From Lacunisphaera sp. (GTDB lineage Bacteria > Verrucomicrobiota > Verrucomicrobiia > Opitutales > Opitutaceae), in NCBI GenBank assembly GCA_029945445.1, contig JAQSCO010000051.1:1-64000 (forward strand): a DNA stretch of 64,000 nt. Reading direction: 5' to 3'. A program made the position numbers and the translations under genes. The notes under the pieces are model-generated. The model saw nothing but the letters and a program-made list of their open reading frames with translations. It did no database searches and was not told the DNA's origin. Shown here piece after piece: positions 18,435 to 27,191 of this stretch (the stretch's first letter is position 1; every line of letters starts with the position of its first letter).

Positions 18435-20078
18435 TCACCCAAACTTCACGCCCAAAATCAATATCACCGCCAGCACCGCCACCGGCGGCCAGTAACCCCC
18501 GCGGCGGCGCGCCCAGTGGCCCGAACCGCCCGCCAGCAGCACCGCGGTCATGAGCACCAGCGAGACCGGCGCCATCCAGGCGTGGGTGAAATGCGCCGGA
18601 TAATACACACCCGGCAGCCCGGTGCCGTGCTGCGCCAGCCAGTCCATGACGATCAGCGTCAGCGCCGCCGCGGAGTTGAAGACCACGCTCAGCGCCGCCA
18701 GCCCCACCAGTCCCGTGAGCAGCGACAGGAAGCCTGCAACAATCGCCAGTGACGACAGCGGGATGATGCCAAGGTTGGCCACGAGCGAGCCCGGCGAGAA
18801 CAGCTGGAAGTAGCCGATGCCCGCTGGCGCGCTGGCGAGGAACGCCGCCCAGCTCACCGCCAGCGAGCCCACCAGCCAGCGCCCGCCCCAGTCGACCGTG
18901 TGGTGCCACCACCGCCAGTCAGCCTTCGGCCGCAGCGCGAACGGCCGCCACGCCGCGCGCCATTTCTCCCCGAGCGGCACGCCCATCACCACCAGCGCGA
19001 CGACAACCGAATAGGACATCTGGAACCCCGTGCTGAACAACTGCACCGGGTCGAGCAGCAGCGTGACCAGCGCCGCCGCGGTGAGCGCCGCCAGTCCGTT
19101 GCCCGGCAGCCGGAATACCTGCGTGGCCGACAGGAACGCGATCATCAGGAACGAGCGCACGGCGGGCGAACTCGCGCCGGTGATCTGCACATAGAGCCAC
19201 AGCACCAGCAGGCCGGCGACCACCGCCGGCCGGCGCGGGAGCCGCAGCAGGTTGCATACGCCGTAGATGGCCAGCGCGATGACGCCGACGTGCAAACCCG
19301 AGATGGAGAAGATATGAAACGTCCCGCTCCGCATGAAGGCGTTCTGCTGCTCCGCGGACAGCACGGCCTTTTCGCCGAGCAGCATCGCCAGGTAGAGCGA
19401 GAGCGTCTGCGGGTGCTTCTCCAGCCCGCGGCGCAGGATGCCCTCGAGCCGGTTCTCCGCCGCGGCGCAGAAGCGCTGGAACCATCCGGGCGGCCGCGCC
19501 TCGGCCATGATCTGCGCGCGCGTCAGCCGCTGGCGGATGCCGAGGTTTTCCAGGTAATCATTGAAGCCCGTGCCCGTGGGCTCAGGCGGCAAGGGCTCGA
19601 TGACCCCCCGCACCGTGTAGCAGCCCGAACGCTGCGGCGGGACGCTGATCTTGCGGATGGCGGAGAAATACACGCGCCGGCCCGGCAACTCGCGGTCACC
19701 CTCGCCGCTGGCGGTGATCCGCGCCAGCCCCGTCAGGTTGCGCGCCGCCGGCGCGGGCGGAAAAGCCTGGAAAACCTCGATCGTCACCGTCACCTCGCGC
19801 GGCGGCCGGTTCAGCGGCTCGTGCAGCTCCGGCACGGTGAGGTGCAGCAAGGCGAAACCACTCAGCCCGCCCGCGAGCGAGATGCACACGGCCCACCCAA
19901 TCCGCGACGATTTCAAGGCCAGCGCCGCGGCCGCGACGCTCAGCCCGCCGGCACCGATGACCAGCGGCCACAAGCCGCCGGCGGGCACCGCCCAGAGCTT
20001 GGCGGCGGTGAGTCCGGCCATGAGCGGCAGCAACAGCCACAGGAGCGGCGCACGGAGATGCGTGGCGGGCGAAGGCAT
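18435..20078 (-). CDS. comEC: ComEC/Rec2-type DNA uptake channel, short form
   Basis: This is the inner-membrane channel family that moves transforming single-stranded DNA into the cytosol. The 547-residue protein has an N-terminal membrane part with a DUF4131-like soluble region (about residues 80-190). The competence core follows with FSISGLHVGVIALAIYG (about 255-270) and ITGASSPAVRSFLMIAFLS (about 290-310). It ends after the membrane core, so the C-terminal metallo-beta-lactamase domain found in the roughly 750-residue forms is absent. Divergent from rarA, with a 111-bp shared upstream region. Confidence 0.88.
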   Translation of the reverse strand: MPSPATHLRAPLLWLLLPLMAGLTAAKLWAVPAGGLWPLVIGAGGLSVAAAALALKSSRIGWAVCISLAGGLSGFALLHLTVPELHEPLNRPPREVTVTIEVFQAFPPAPAARNLTGLARITASGEGDRELPGRRVYFSAIRKISVPPQRSGCYTVRGVIEPLPPEPTGTGFNDYLENLGIRQRLTRAQIMAEARPPGWFQRFCAAAENRLEGILRRGLEKHPQTLSLYLAMLLGEKAVLSAEQQNAFMRSGTFHIFSISGLHVGVIALAIYGVCNLLRLPRRPAVVAGLLVLWLYVQITGASSPAVRSFLMIAFLSATQVFRLPGNGLAALTAAALVTLLLDPVQLFSTGFQMSYSVVVALVVMGVPLGEKWRAAWRPFALRPKADWRWWHHTVDWGGRWLVGSLAVSWAAFLASAPAGIGYFQLFSPGSLVANLGIIPLSSLAIVAGFLSLLTGLVGLAALSVVFNSAAALTLIVMDWLAQHGTGLPGVYYPAHFTHAWMAPVSLVLMTAVLLAGGSGHWARRRGGYWPPVAVLAVILILGVKFG

Positions 20079-20189
20079 GTTTTTAAAAACTGCGCCTCGG
20101 CCCGGCGGAGCAGGTGAGGGGAGCGAATAGGTTTCCCCGCCGCCTTCAAACTTGTTTCTCCCGCCGCCGCGGCCCAGTCTGCCGGACTC

Positions 20190-21542
20190 ATGGCCCGCCC
20201 CACCGACGATTCCGATTCACTCTTTGGCGAGGAAGCCCCCCACCGCGTGACGGAACTGCCGGCCATGCCCTCCGCCCACCAGCCGCTCGCGGCCCGCATG
20301 CGCCCGCGCACCTTGGCGGAGATCGCGGGCCAGGCCCACATCCTCAAGCCCGGCAACCTCCTCCCGCGCCTCATCGCCAGCAACCGTTTCGGCAGCCTCA
20401 TGTTCTACGGCCCGCCGGGTTGCGGCAAGACCAGCCTCGCCGAGGTCATCGCGCGCGAGACCAAGAGCCGCTTCGTCCGCGTCAACGCCGTCATGTCCAA
20501 CGTCGCCGAGCTGCGCGAAATCCTCGCCTATGCCCGCCGGCGGCCCGAGGACGCCACCATCCTCTTCATCGACGAGCTTCACCGTTTCAACAAGTCGCAG
20601 CAGGACCTGCTGCTGCCCGACGTGGAGGAGGGTAACGTCCGGCTCATCGGCGCCACCACGCACAATCCCGGTTTCTACGTCAATCCGCCGCTGCTCAGCC
20701 GCAGCCACCTGTTCCGGCTCGAGCCGCTCGCCACCAGCGAGGTCGCCGGCGTGCTGCGCGCGGCGTTGACCGACACCGAGCGCGGACTCGGCACGCGCGG
20801 GCACACGGTGGACGACAAGCTCCTCACCGCGCTCGCGGTCCTGTGCGACGGCGACCTGCGCCGGGCGCTCAACGCCCTCGAGGTCATCGCGCTCTCGCTG
20901 CCGGAAAAGGCGCCCATCACGGAGCAGGAGCTCGAGCTCTTCGCCCGCGAGCGGCGCATCCGCTACGACGCCGACGAGGACGAGCACTACGACACCATCT
21001 CGGCCTTCATCAAGAGCTGCCGCGGCAGCGACCCCGACGCCGCGATGTATTGGCTGGCCAAGATGCTCGCCGGCGGCGAGGACCCGCGCTTCATCGCGCG
21101 GCGACTCGTCATCCTCGCCAGCGAGGACGTCGGCCTCGCCGACCCGCAGGCGCTGCCGCTCACGGTCGCGGCGCACCACGCGTGCGACTTCATCGGCCTG
21201 CCCGAGGCCGAGCTGACGCTCGCGCACGCCACGCTTTATATCGCCACCGCGCCGAAAAGCAATTCCGCCACCCTGGCCCTCGGCGAGGCGCACCGCGTGC
21301 TCAAGGAGCAGCCCGTGCAGGCCGTGCCGCCGCCGTTGCGCGACAAGAGCGGGATGGCCAGCAAGCAGGCCGGCCACGGCAAGGGTTACCTGTATTCGCA
21401 CGACTACCCCGAGAACATCTCCGGCCAGGTTTATTTGGAAAAGCCCCTCACGCTCTACACGCCGAAGACCGCCGGCTGGGAGGCCAAGGTCGCCGAGCGG
21501 CTTGCGCGATGGCGTGAATTGCGCGCTAAATCGTCCCAATAA
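20190..21542 (+). CDS. rarA: replication-associated recombination protein A, AAA+ ATPase
   Basis: RarA (MgsA) acts at stalled replication forks and gaps. The 450-residue protein has the Walker A motif GPPGCGKTS (Lys80), Walker B with Asp128-Glu129 (ILFIDELHRF), sensor 1 in GATTHNP and the C-terminal clamp-loader-like and MgsA domains ending in a LYTPKTAGWE-type segment. Length is typical. A run of charged residues precedes the AAA domain, including DSDSLFGEE, a likely clamp-binding type segment. It diverges from comEC. Confidence 0.94.
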   Translation: MARPTDDSDSLFGEEAPHRVTELPAMPSAHQPLAARMRPRTLAEIAGQAHILKPGNLLPRLIASNRFGSLMFYGPPGCGKTSLAEVIARETKSRFVRVNAVMSNVAELREILAYARRRPEDATILFIDELHRFNKSQQDLLLPDVEEGNVRLIGATTHNPGFYVNPPLLSRSHLFRLEPLATSEVAGVLRAALTDTERGLGTRGHTVDDKLLTALAVLCDGDLRRALNALEVIALSLPEKAPITEQELELFARERRIRYDADEDEHYDTISAFIKSCRGSDPDAAMYWLAKMLAGGEDPRFIARRLVILASEDVGLADPQALPLTVAAHHACDFIGLPEAELTLAHATLYIATAPKSNSATLALGEAHRVLKEQPVQAVPPPLRDKSGMASKQAGHGKGYLYSHDYPENISGQVYLEKPLTLYTPKTAGWEAKVAERLARWRELRAKSSQ

Positions 21543-21599
21543 CCCGGGAGCGCGCCACCCCGGGCTTGCGCCCCGCGGCCGTCCGGCTAAATTGCTCGC

Positions 21600-22103
21600 A
21601 TGAAGATCATCGCCGTTCCCTTCGCGCTTCTTTTCACGGCCAGTCTAATGTCGGCGGAGCCCGCGCCCGTGCAGCCTGCCGATGCCGCGAAGCCCGTTGA
21701 TCCCAAGGCGGTTTCGGCAAAGACCGTTGACCCGAAGGCCGCCAAGACTGTCCCCAAGAAGGACGAGAAGAAGAAGGAAGAGGAGCCGAAGATCCCTGGC
21801 GTGCTCATTCCCCGCGCCGGTGGCACCTGGCTCGCGATCGAGGTGATCGGCGGCCAGTTCAAGCTCTCGTTCTACGACAAGAAGAAGAAGCCCGCGCCGG
21901 TGGACGTCACGCGCGCCATCGCCGTCTGGCCCAATCCCCGCGCCCCCGGCAACAACCGCACGGTGCTCAACGTCAGCGGCACGGCCCTGGTCGGCTCGAA
22001 GCCCGTGGTGCCCCCGTATACCTTCATCGTCCGCCTCACGCTGCTGAAAGGCGACGGCGACAACGCCGTGGCGGTGGAGAACTACGCGGTGCAGATGCAC
22101 TGA
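21600..22103 (+). CDS. exported protein of unknown function with Lys/Pro-rich linker
   Basis: The 167-residue product has a clear signal peptide (cleavage near SAE, residue 19), then a low-complexity region of Pro, Ala and Lys (about residues 20-65), then a compact beta-rich domain (about 66-167). I do not recognise the domain. No hydrophobic segment follows, so it is probably periplasmic. It starts 57 bp after rarA but its function seems unrelated. Confidence 0.7.
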   Translation: MKIIAVPFALLFTASLMSAEPAPVQPADAAKPVDPKAVSAKTVDPKAAKTVPKKDEKKKEEEPKIPGVLIPRAGGTWLAIEVIGGQFKLSFYDKKKKPAPVDVTRAIAVWPNPRAPGNNRTVLNVSGTALVGSKPVVPPYTFIVRLTLLKGDGDNAVAVENYAVQMH

Positions 22104-22126
22104 CCGCTCGGCAGGTAATTTAAAAA

Positions 22127-22149
22127 AACCGCCCTAAAAAAAGGCGGTT
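22127..22149 (-). terminator. hairpin with T-tract on the minus strand
   Basis: The arms AACCGCC (22127-22133) and GGCGGTT (22143-22149) form a seven-base-pair stem. Read on the minus strand the stem is followed by seven T residues, the layout of an intrinsic terminator. No minus-strand gene lies upstream of it. A second perfect hairpin (CGCGGAA/TTCCGCG, 22150-22168) is directly adjacent, so the pair may instead be a boundary or leader structure for the downstream cassette. Confidence 0.45.
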
Positions 22150-22193
22150 CGCGGAATCAGTTTCCGCGGAGAACTGTGGCACTCTCCGGCCGC

Positions 22194-23993
22194 ATGAGAC
22201 AGCCGCAGTTACACAAAACGAGGTCAGGCATTGTCGGATTGGTCCTATTAGTCGTATCCGTCCCAGCCTCCGCTTCCGCCCAACCCTACACCGGCACCGC
22301 CCTCGTCCGCCACGCGCCCACTCTGAACGGCACCGTCGAGGGCTCGATCCGGCAAATGACGGCCGAGAGCACCACGCTCACTGGCAATGCCGGCGTCACC
22401 GGCGACCTGCTCGTTCCCGGCACCCCGACCGTGCGGCTCAACGGGTCGCCGAATTACGGCGGCACCCAAGACGGCACCGGCAGCGCCACGCCGATAAACC
22501 ACACTGTCACGCTCAACGGCGGCGCGTCGCTGCGGCATATCATCCGGCGGACGGATGGTGAAGCGCTGCGCACGGTGGCCGCACCGCCGCAACCGGCCGG
22601 CACGCGCAGTGTCTCGCTGAACAACACCAGTCAGTCGCCGGGCGATTTCACCACGCTGAAGAACCTTACGCTCAACAGCAACGCCGGCCAGATCGTCGTG
22701 CCGCCCGGCACCTACGGCAATTTCACCGCCAACTCCGGCAGCGGCTTTGTGTTCGGAGCGGCTGGCGCCAACACTCCAGCCGTCTACAATTTTCAAAATC
22801 TCACCCTGAATGGCAACAGCCCGTTGGCCGTGATCGGTCCGGTGGTGGTGACGATCAACGGCGGATTCTCGACCAACAGTGACATGGGCGCATCCGCCCA
22901 CCCGGAGTGGTTGGAACTGCGCATCGCCGGCGGTGGGCTTTCGCTCAACGGCAACGCCTTGGTCTATGCCAAGCTCGCGGCGCCGGACGGCACGCTCGCG
23001 CTCAATGGCAACACCGCATTAACCGGCTCAGCGACCGCCGATCAGCTGATCATTAACGGCAAGGCCGTGCTGCGATTGGTCGAGCGGTCTGTTGAACCTC
23101 CACCCTTTCCGGACGCCGACCATGACGGAATGGATGATACTTGGGAAACGGCCTATGGGCTGAACCCAATGATCGATGATAGTAATTTTGATAACGATAA
23201 TGACGGTGTTCCCAACAGTGTTGAATTTCGGCTGGGACTTAAACCGAATAATCCCGACACCGACGGAGACGGGCTCTATGATGGTGATGAACTTGCCCTG
23301 GGCCTCGACCCGACGGTTTACAGTCCCGATAATCAATCCCCCACGGTGCCGACTGGTTTGACAAAAGGACCGGTCACCACGGATAGCATCACCCTTTCAT
23401 GGCAAGCGGCTAGCGACAATCTTAAGGTGTCAGGATATATCGTCTATCGTGACGGCCAGCCGATCACAACAGATCTGCCAATCCGTGAGACCACTTTCAC
23501 GGACACTAATCTTCCTGACGGGGAGGAGCTAACCTATCAGGTGCGGGCCTTCGATTTTGCCGGCAACCTGTCGCCCCTTGGTGCCGAGATAAGTGTCACC
23601 ACGATTCCCACGGACACCGACCACGATGGGCTGCCCGACGAGTGGGAGCAGAAGTATTTCGGCGAGGAGCCATGCACGCCGGGTGATGATCCCGATGGCG
23701 ACGGCCAGACAAATTTGCAGGAATTTCAGGCCGGCACGAACCCGAAGGACTTTTATAATGGCGTCAAGCCGGTCACAGAGGCCCTGAATGGAGAGCCCGG
23801 CAATCAGCTCGCCACTAAGGTGCTGAAGCCGGACGGGACCCCGTGGATTAACGCACCGGTAAGTTTCGATAGCAGCAAGAGCCGACGCCAGCTCTCGCTC
23901 ACTCCGGGAGGGCCGTTTGATGCATACCAAATAGAAGCGCGCACGGGGCCCGACGGCATAGCGCGCTGCTACCTTGAGCCACTTCAACCTTGA
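22194..23993 (+). CDS. secreted protein with TSP3-like calcium repeats and a fibronectin type III domain
   Basis: From the ATG at 22194 the protein has 599 residues; a GTG at 22176 would add six. A signal peptide ends around ASAQP. The first 290 residues are a repetitive Asn/Gly/Thr-rich beta region. Then come two aspartate-rich calcium-type repeats (DADHDGMDDTWE, DTDGDGLYDGDE and similar), a fibronectin type III domain (about 385-475), and two more calcium repeats (DTDHDGLPDEWE, DPDGDGQTNLQE). The C-terminus looks like the start of an Ig-like domain that is cut short. It is the first of three genes probably forming one unit. Base composition drops in its second half. Function unknown; extracellular or surface placement is inferred. 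Confidence 0.75.
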   Translation: MRQPQLHKTRSGIVGLVLLVVSVPASASAQPYTGTALVRHAPTLNGTVEGSIRQMTAESTTLTGNAGVTGDLLVPGTPTVRLNGSPNYGGTQDGTGSATPINHTVTLNGGASLRHIIRRTDGEALRTVAAPPQPAGTRSVSLNNTSQSPGDFTTLKNLTLNSNAGQIVVPPGTYGNFTANSGSGFVFGAAGANTPAVYNFQNLTLNGNSPLAVIGPVVVTINGGFSTNSDMGASAHPEWLELRIAGGGLSLNGNALVYAKLAAPDGTLALNGNTALTGSATADQLIINGKAVLRLVERSVEPPPFPDADHDGMDDTWETAYGLNPMIDDSNFDNDNDGVPNSVEFRLGLKPNNPDTDGDGLYDGDELALGLDPTVYSPDNQSPTVPTGLTKGPVTTDSITLSWQAASDNLKVSGYIVYRDGQPITTDLPIRETTFTDTNLPDGEELTYQVRAFDFAGNLSPLGAEISVTTIPTDTDHDGLPDEWEQKYFGEEPCTPGDDPDGDGQTNLQEFQAGTNPKDFYNGVKPVTEALNGEPGNQLATKVLKPDGTPWINAPVSFDSSKSRRQLSLTPGGPFDAYQIEARTGPDGIARCYLEPLQP

Positions 23994-24002
23994 GCATCTA
24001 GC

Positions 24003-27000
24003 GTGAAAACCGCGGTTACATTATCTGTCGGTATGGTTGCCGGGGTCATTGGTTGGACGGTTGGAGTCGCGCAGACCACCACAGTAAGCAGCCTTGCGGC
24101 CGCCACGGCCGCTGGGCCGCTATCGGAGTTTTCCGTCGAGCCGAAGGAGACCGGGATCTCGGTGACGGCCGATTATGTTCCAGTTCCGATCAACGTTGGA
24201 TTCCCGATGCGGGTTTTGGACGATGGCACGGTGATTTTAGGCAATAATTCGAACAATATTTATGCCTATCGCTGGCGACAGGGTGTGGCGACCGCATTGT
24301 CCTTTGTCCGGCCCACCGGAACGCGTTTCAGAGTTCAGGTCGCGAATCGAAATGGAATGGTGGCCGCGGTCTTTGAATACCCAACCGCCATTTTTATTGA
24401 CGGAGTATATACCAAGCAGGTTGTAGCCGTCTGGCTGCCGAATGCCTCCACTCCAACAGTATTGAATGTGCCGGTTGCCAGGGCGACGGTCTGGCCCAGT
24501 CAACATGCCGAGAGAACCGTGGAATTTAAGTATTTGGATGATTTGAACCGCATCTGGGCGAACGTTGCATACGAAGTTTCGAGCGAAGAGGGGACGAACA
24601 CCGCGAAGGAGCTGGCCCGTTGGGACGATCCTACTGCGGCCCCGCAGCTCATCGGGCATGGGAAATTCGGGCAACCTTCGGTGCTTTTATTGGGAGTGAG
24701 CAGTGGGGGTGGGGAGCCTTTTGGATATTATGCGCCGCCGGATGGAGAGTGGAATGCGTTCGTGCCATTTGCCGGTGAGCTGACAAATACGCTGAACTTC
24801 ACCCCATCCATGATGAACAGCCAAGGTTGGGTGCTGGGGAAAAGGGGCTCTGCCCCGGTGCTTTATCGGAGCGGAGCAGAGTATGCCCTGCCGGCCGACA
24901 ATTCCATCGAAGTCCTGGATGATCGAAACAACGTATATGATTGGAATAGGTTGAGGTTGTGGACCACGGACCCGCAGACTCTGATCAGCACACCTGAAAA
25001 TCCCCAAACGCCTTTCCGCCTCGTGCCCTTCCAGCCTATCGTGCTGCCGGAGGGATATTCATCCAACCACCGGGTGGTCCCAGGAGACAGCTCCTTCGAA
25101 TTGGATTATGTCATCCGGAATGGCGTGGGTAGCCCCGCGCTGATGGTTCCGGCGGAGCTTCGGCCGGATGCAAACCGCGATGGAGTAATTACTGTCGGGC
25201 GGGGGGCCAGTGATCCGGACCGCGCCTTGGCGGAAGCGGGCCTGCCCTGGCACTTCTGGCTTAATGACGATGATGACTCTGGCGAAACGGACGGGACCGA
25301 TATTCCGGGCAAGGGTTCCAATGGCGCGGACGGGGCCGTGAATGGCGTGCGTGATTTGGTGGATTTCTTTCCAGTGCATCTGGACATCAGGAGTCTGCTG
25401 AAAATATTTCCAGCGGACGATGCCGCCATCTCCTACAAGCTGGTCCAGGCCGACGGCGCCGCCAATTATCTCACCACCGATCTCACGGCCGACACGGCCG
25501 GCATCTATCAGCGCGATGCTGAAAAAGCCAAGCTCCTAGGTGGCGCCCCCGTCACGCCGATCACGGCGGAAGGCGTGGCGCTCGACCGGGCCTTTCTCGG
25601 CAAGGTTGGCACCGCCGGCATCATTCTGATCGAGGCAGGCAAGGCCACGGACAAGCCGCTACGCTTGGAGGCTTGGCGCGGCGCGGAACAGTTGGCTAGG
25701 CTCGAGTTGCCCTTGAAATTCGGTGGTGTGGAAACGATGTTCCGGCACGTCAATCTCGCCCGTGCCGTCGGTATTGCGTGCGAAACCCCGAATCGTGGCG
25801 GCGCCCCGAATTGGCCGGATGCGCTAAATAACAAAAAGGCGTTCCTTTTCGTTCACGGCTATAACGTGAACCAGCAACAGGCTCGCGGTTGGGAAGCGGA
25901 GATTTTCAAGCGCCTTTGGTGGAGTGGCTCCCGGGCGCAATTTTGGGGCGTCACTTGGTGTGGCTACGAGTCGCAGGTGCCGGTGGCTCGATTTACCCCA
26001 AACTACCAGCAAAACGTCATTCATGCTTTTGGCACAGCTCCCCAGTTGGCCAATTTTATCGGGAAACTGCGCGCAGATCAACCGGGCTTGATCGAAGTCG
26101 GCGTGGCCGCGCACAGCCTGGGCAACATGGTGGTGTCGTCGGCGATCTCCGATTATCAGGCGCCTATTGACCGTTACTTCATGATCGATGCTGCGGTGGC
26201 GGCCGAAGCCTATGACGGCGGCCAGGACAGCCAGGTGGTGCAGTCAGATGATGGGACCGCTTTCCTGCCCCATACCGAATGGAACAAGCAGTTCGACGGA
26301 GTCTATCCGGCCCGGCTTTGGGCCACCAATTGGCACAAGCTTTTTCTGTCCACTGATGCGCGATCCAAGCTCACCTGGCGCGACCGTTTCGCGCCACACG
26401 GCGGCACCGTTTACTACGATTTTCATTCCACGGGAGAGGAAGTGTTGGGCTACGATGAAACCCATGCGGACAACACGCCCAGTCTGGCTGGTGTGCTAGC
26501 TGCTGAGATTAAAATCTATCTCCACAGCCTGATATCGGGCCAGAAGGGCCAGCCCGCAGGTTATCAGACGTGGATCTATCAGGAGCAGTTGAAAGGCCGG
26601 ACCATTACCGGCAAGGTCCTGGGTTCGAACTTTGGCGGATGGGGTTTTAATATCTTTCACTTTCGGAAATTCCCCGGCGGTTTCGGGAAGGGACCGGTGG
26701 AAACTCCGACGGTGCTGACCCCGGCTGAGGCGGCCAGCCGTGAATCAACCCTGTTCACGGATCAGGCCCTGCGCGAGGCGCCGTTTTTCCGTCCAGGTGG
26801 TTTCTTCACGAAAGCGGGAAGCTGGGTGCCGGATGGCAATGGGGGCCGCAGGTTCCTCGCTGAGCGCATCGGCCAGCTCTATGGGATCAACGGATCCGAC
26901 TTCGCCGCCCGGCAACGTGATGCCTTGCTTGCCCGTATGATACCCGCCATGAGTCCGGCAACGGGAAGGATACCGGTGTTACGACTGGGGCAGATTAATC

Positions 27001-27191
27001 TATTTAATTTTGATATGAACTCTGACAGCATCCGACCGAGAAAGGCGGGTGAGGCAAATCCACCGTGGCCCTCTACAAGGGCTACTCCGAATTGGTGGCA
27101 CAGTGACTTGCGAGAAGTCGCCTACCCATATGTCAGGGGCGTATATGACCGTATTGCTGCAATGGGTGGCCTAAATACAGTGGCTCCATGA
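24003..27191 (+). CDS. large exported alpha/beta-hydrolase-domain protein
   Basis: The 1062-residue protein starts at a GTG 9 bp after the previous stop and has an N-terminal hydrophobic signal. Residues of about 50-370 look like a beta-propeller or repeat region, followed by an Asp-rich calcium-like segment (about 400-450). A hydrolase domain follows, with the oxyanion-type motif FVHGYNVN (about residue 617) and a nucleophile elbow AHSLGN with Ser705. The remaining 300 residues are unfamiliar. The substrate is unknown; an esterase, lipase or thioesterase role is possible. Codons are less GC-rich than in neighbouring regions. Its last four bases overlap the lipoprotein gene. Confidence 0.7.
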   Translation: MKTAVTLSVGMVAGVIGWTVGVAQTTTVSSLAAATAAGPLSEFSVEPKETGISVTADYVPVPINVGFPMRVLDDGTVILGNNSNNIYAYRWRQGVATALSFVRPTGTRFRVQVANRNGMVAAVFEYPTAIFIDGVYTKQVVAVWLPNASTPTVLNVPVARATVWPSQHAERTVEFKYLDDLNRIWANVAYEVSSEEGTNTAKELARWDDPTAAPQLIGHGKFGQPSVLLLGVSSGGGEPFGYYAPPDGEWNAFVPFAGELTNTLNFTPSMMNSQGWVLGKRGSAPVLYRSGAEYALPADNSIEVLDDRNNVYDWNRLRLWTTDPQTLISTPENPQTPFRLVPFQPIVLPEGYSSNHRVVPGDSSFELDYVIRNGVGSPALMVPAELRPDANRDGVITVGRGASDPDRALAEAGLPWHFWLNDDDDSGETDGTDIPGKGSNGADGAVNGVRDLVDFFPVHLDIRSLLKIFPADDAAISYKLVQADGAANYLTTDLTADTAGIYQRDAEKAKLLGGAPVTPITAEGVALDRAFLGKVGTAGIILIEAGKATDKPLRLEAWRGAEQLARLELPLKFGGVETMFRHVNLARAVGIACETPNRGGAPNWPDALNNKKAFLFVHGYNVNQQQARGWEAEIFKRLWWSGSRAQFWGVTWCGYESQVPVARFTPNYQQNVIHAFGTAPQLANFIGKLRADQPGLIEVGVAAHSLGNMVVSSAISDYQAPIDRYFMIDAAVAAEAYDGGQDSQVVQSDDGTAFLPHTEWNKQFDGVYPARLWATNWHKLFLSTDARSKLTWRDRFAPHGGTVYYDFHSTGEEVLGYDETHADNTPSLAGVLAAEIKIYLHSLISGQKGQPAGYQTWIYQEQLKGRTITGKVLGSNFGGWGFNIFHFRKFPGGFGKGPVETPTVLTPAEAASRESTLFTDQALREAPFFRPGGFFTKAGSWVPDGNGGRRFLAERIGQLYGINGSDFAARQRDALLARMIPAMSPATGRIPVLRLGQINLFNFDMNSDSIRPRKAGEANPPWPSTRATPNWWHSDLREVAYPYVRGVYDRIAAMGGLNTVAP

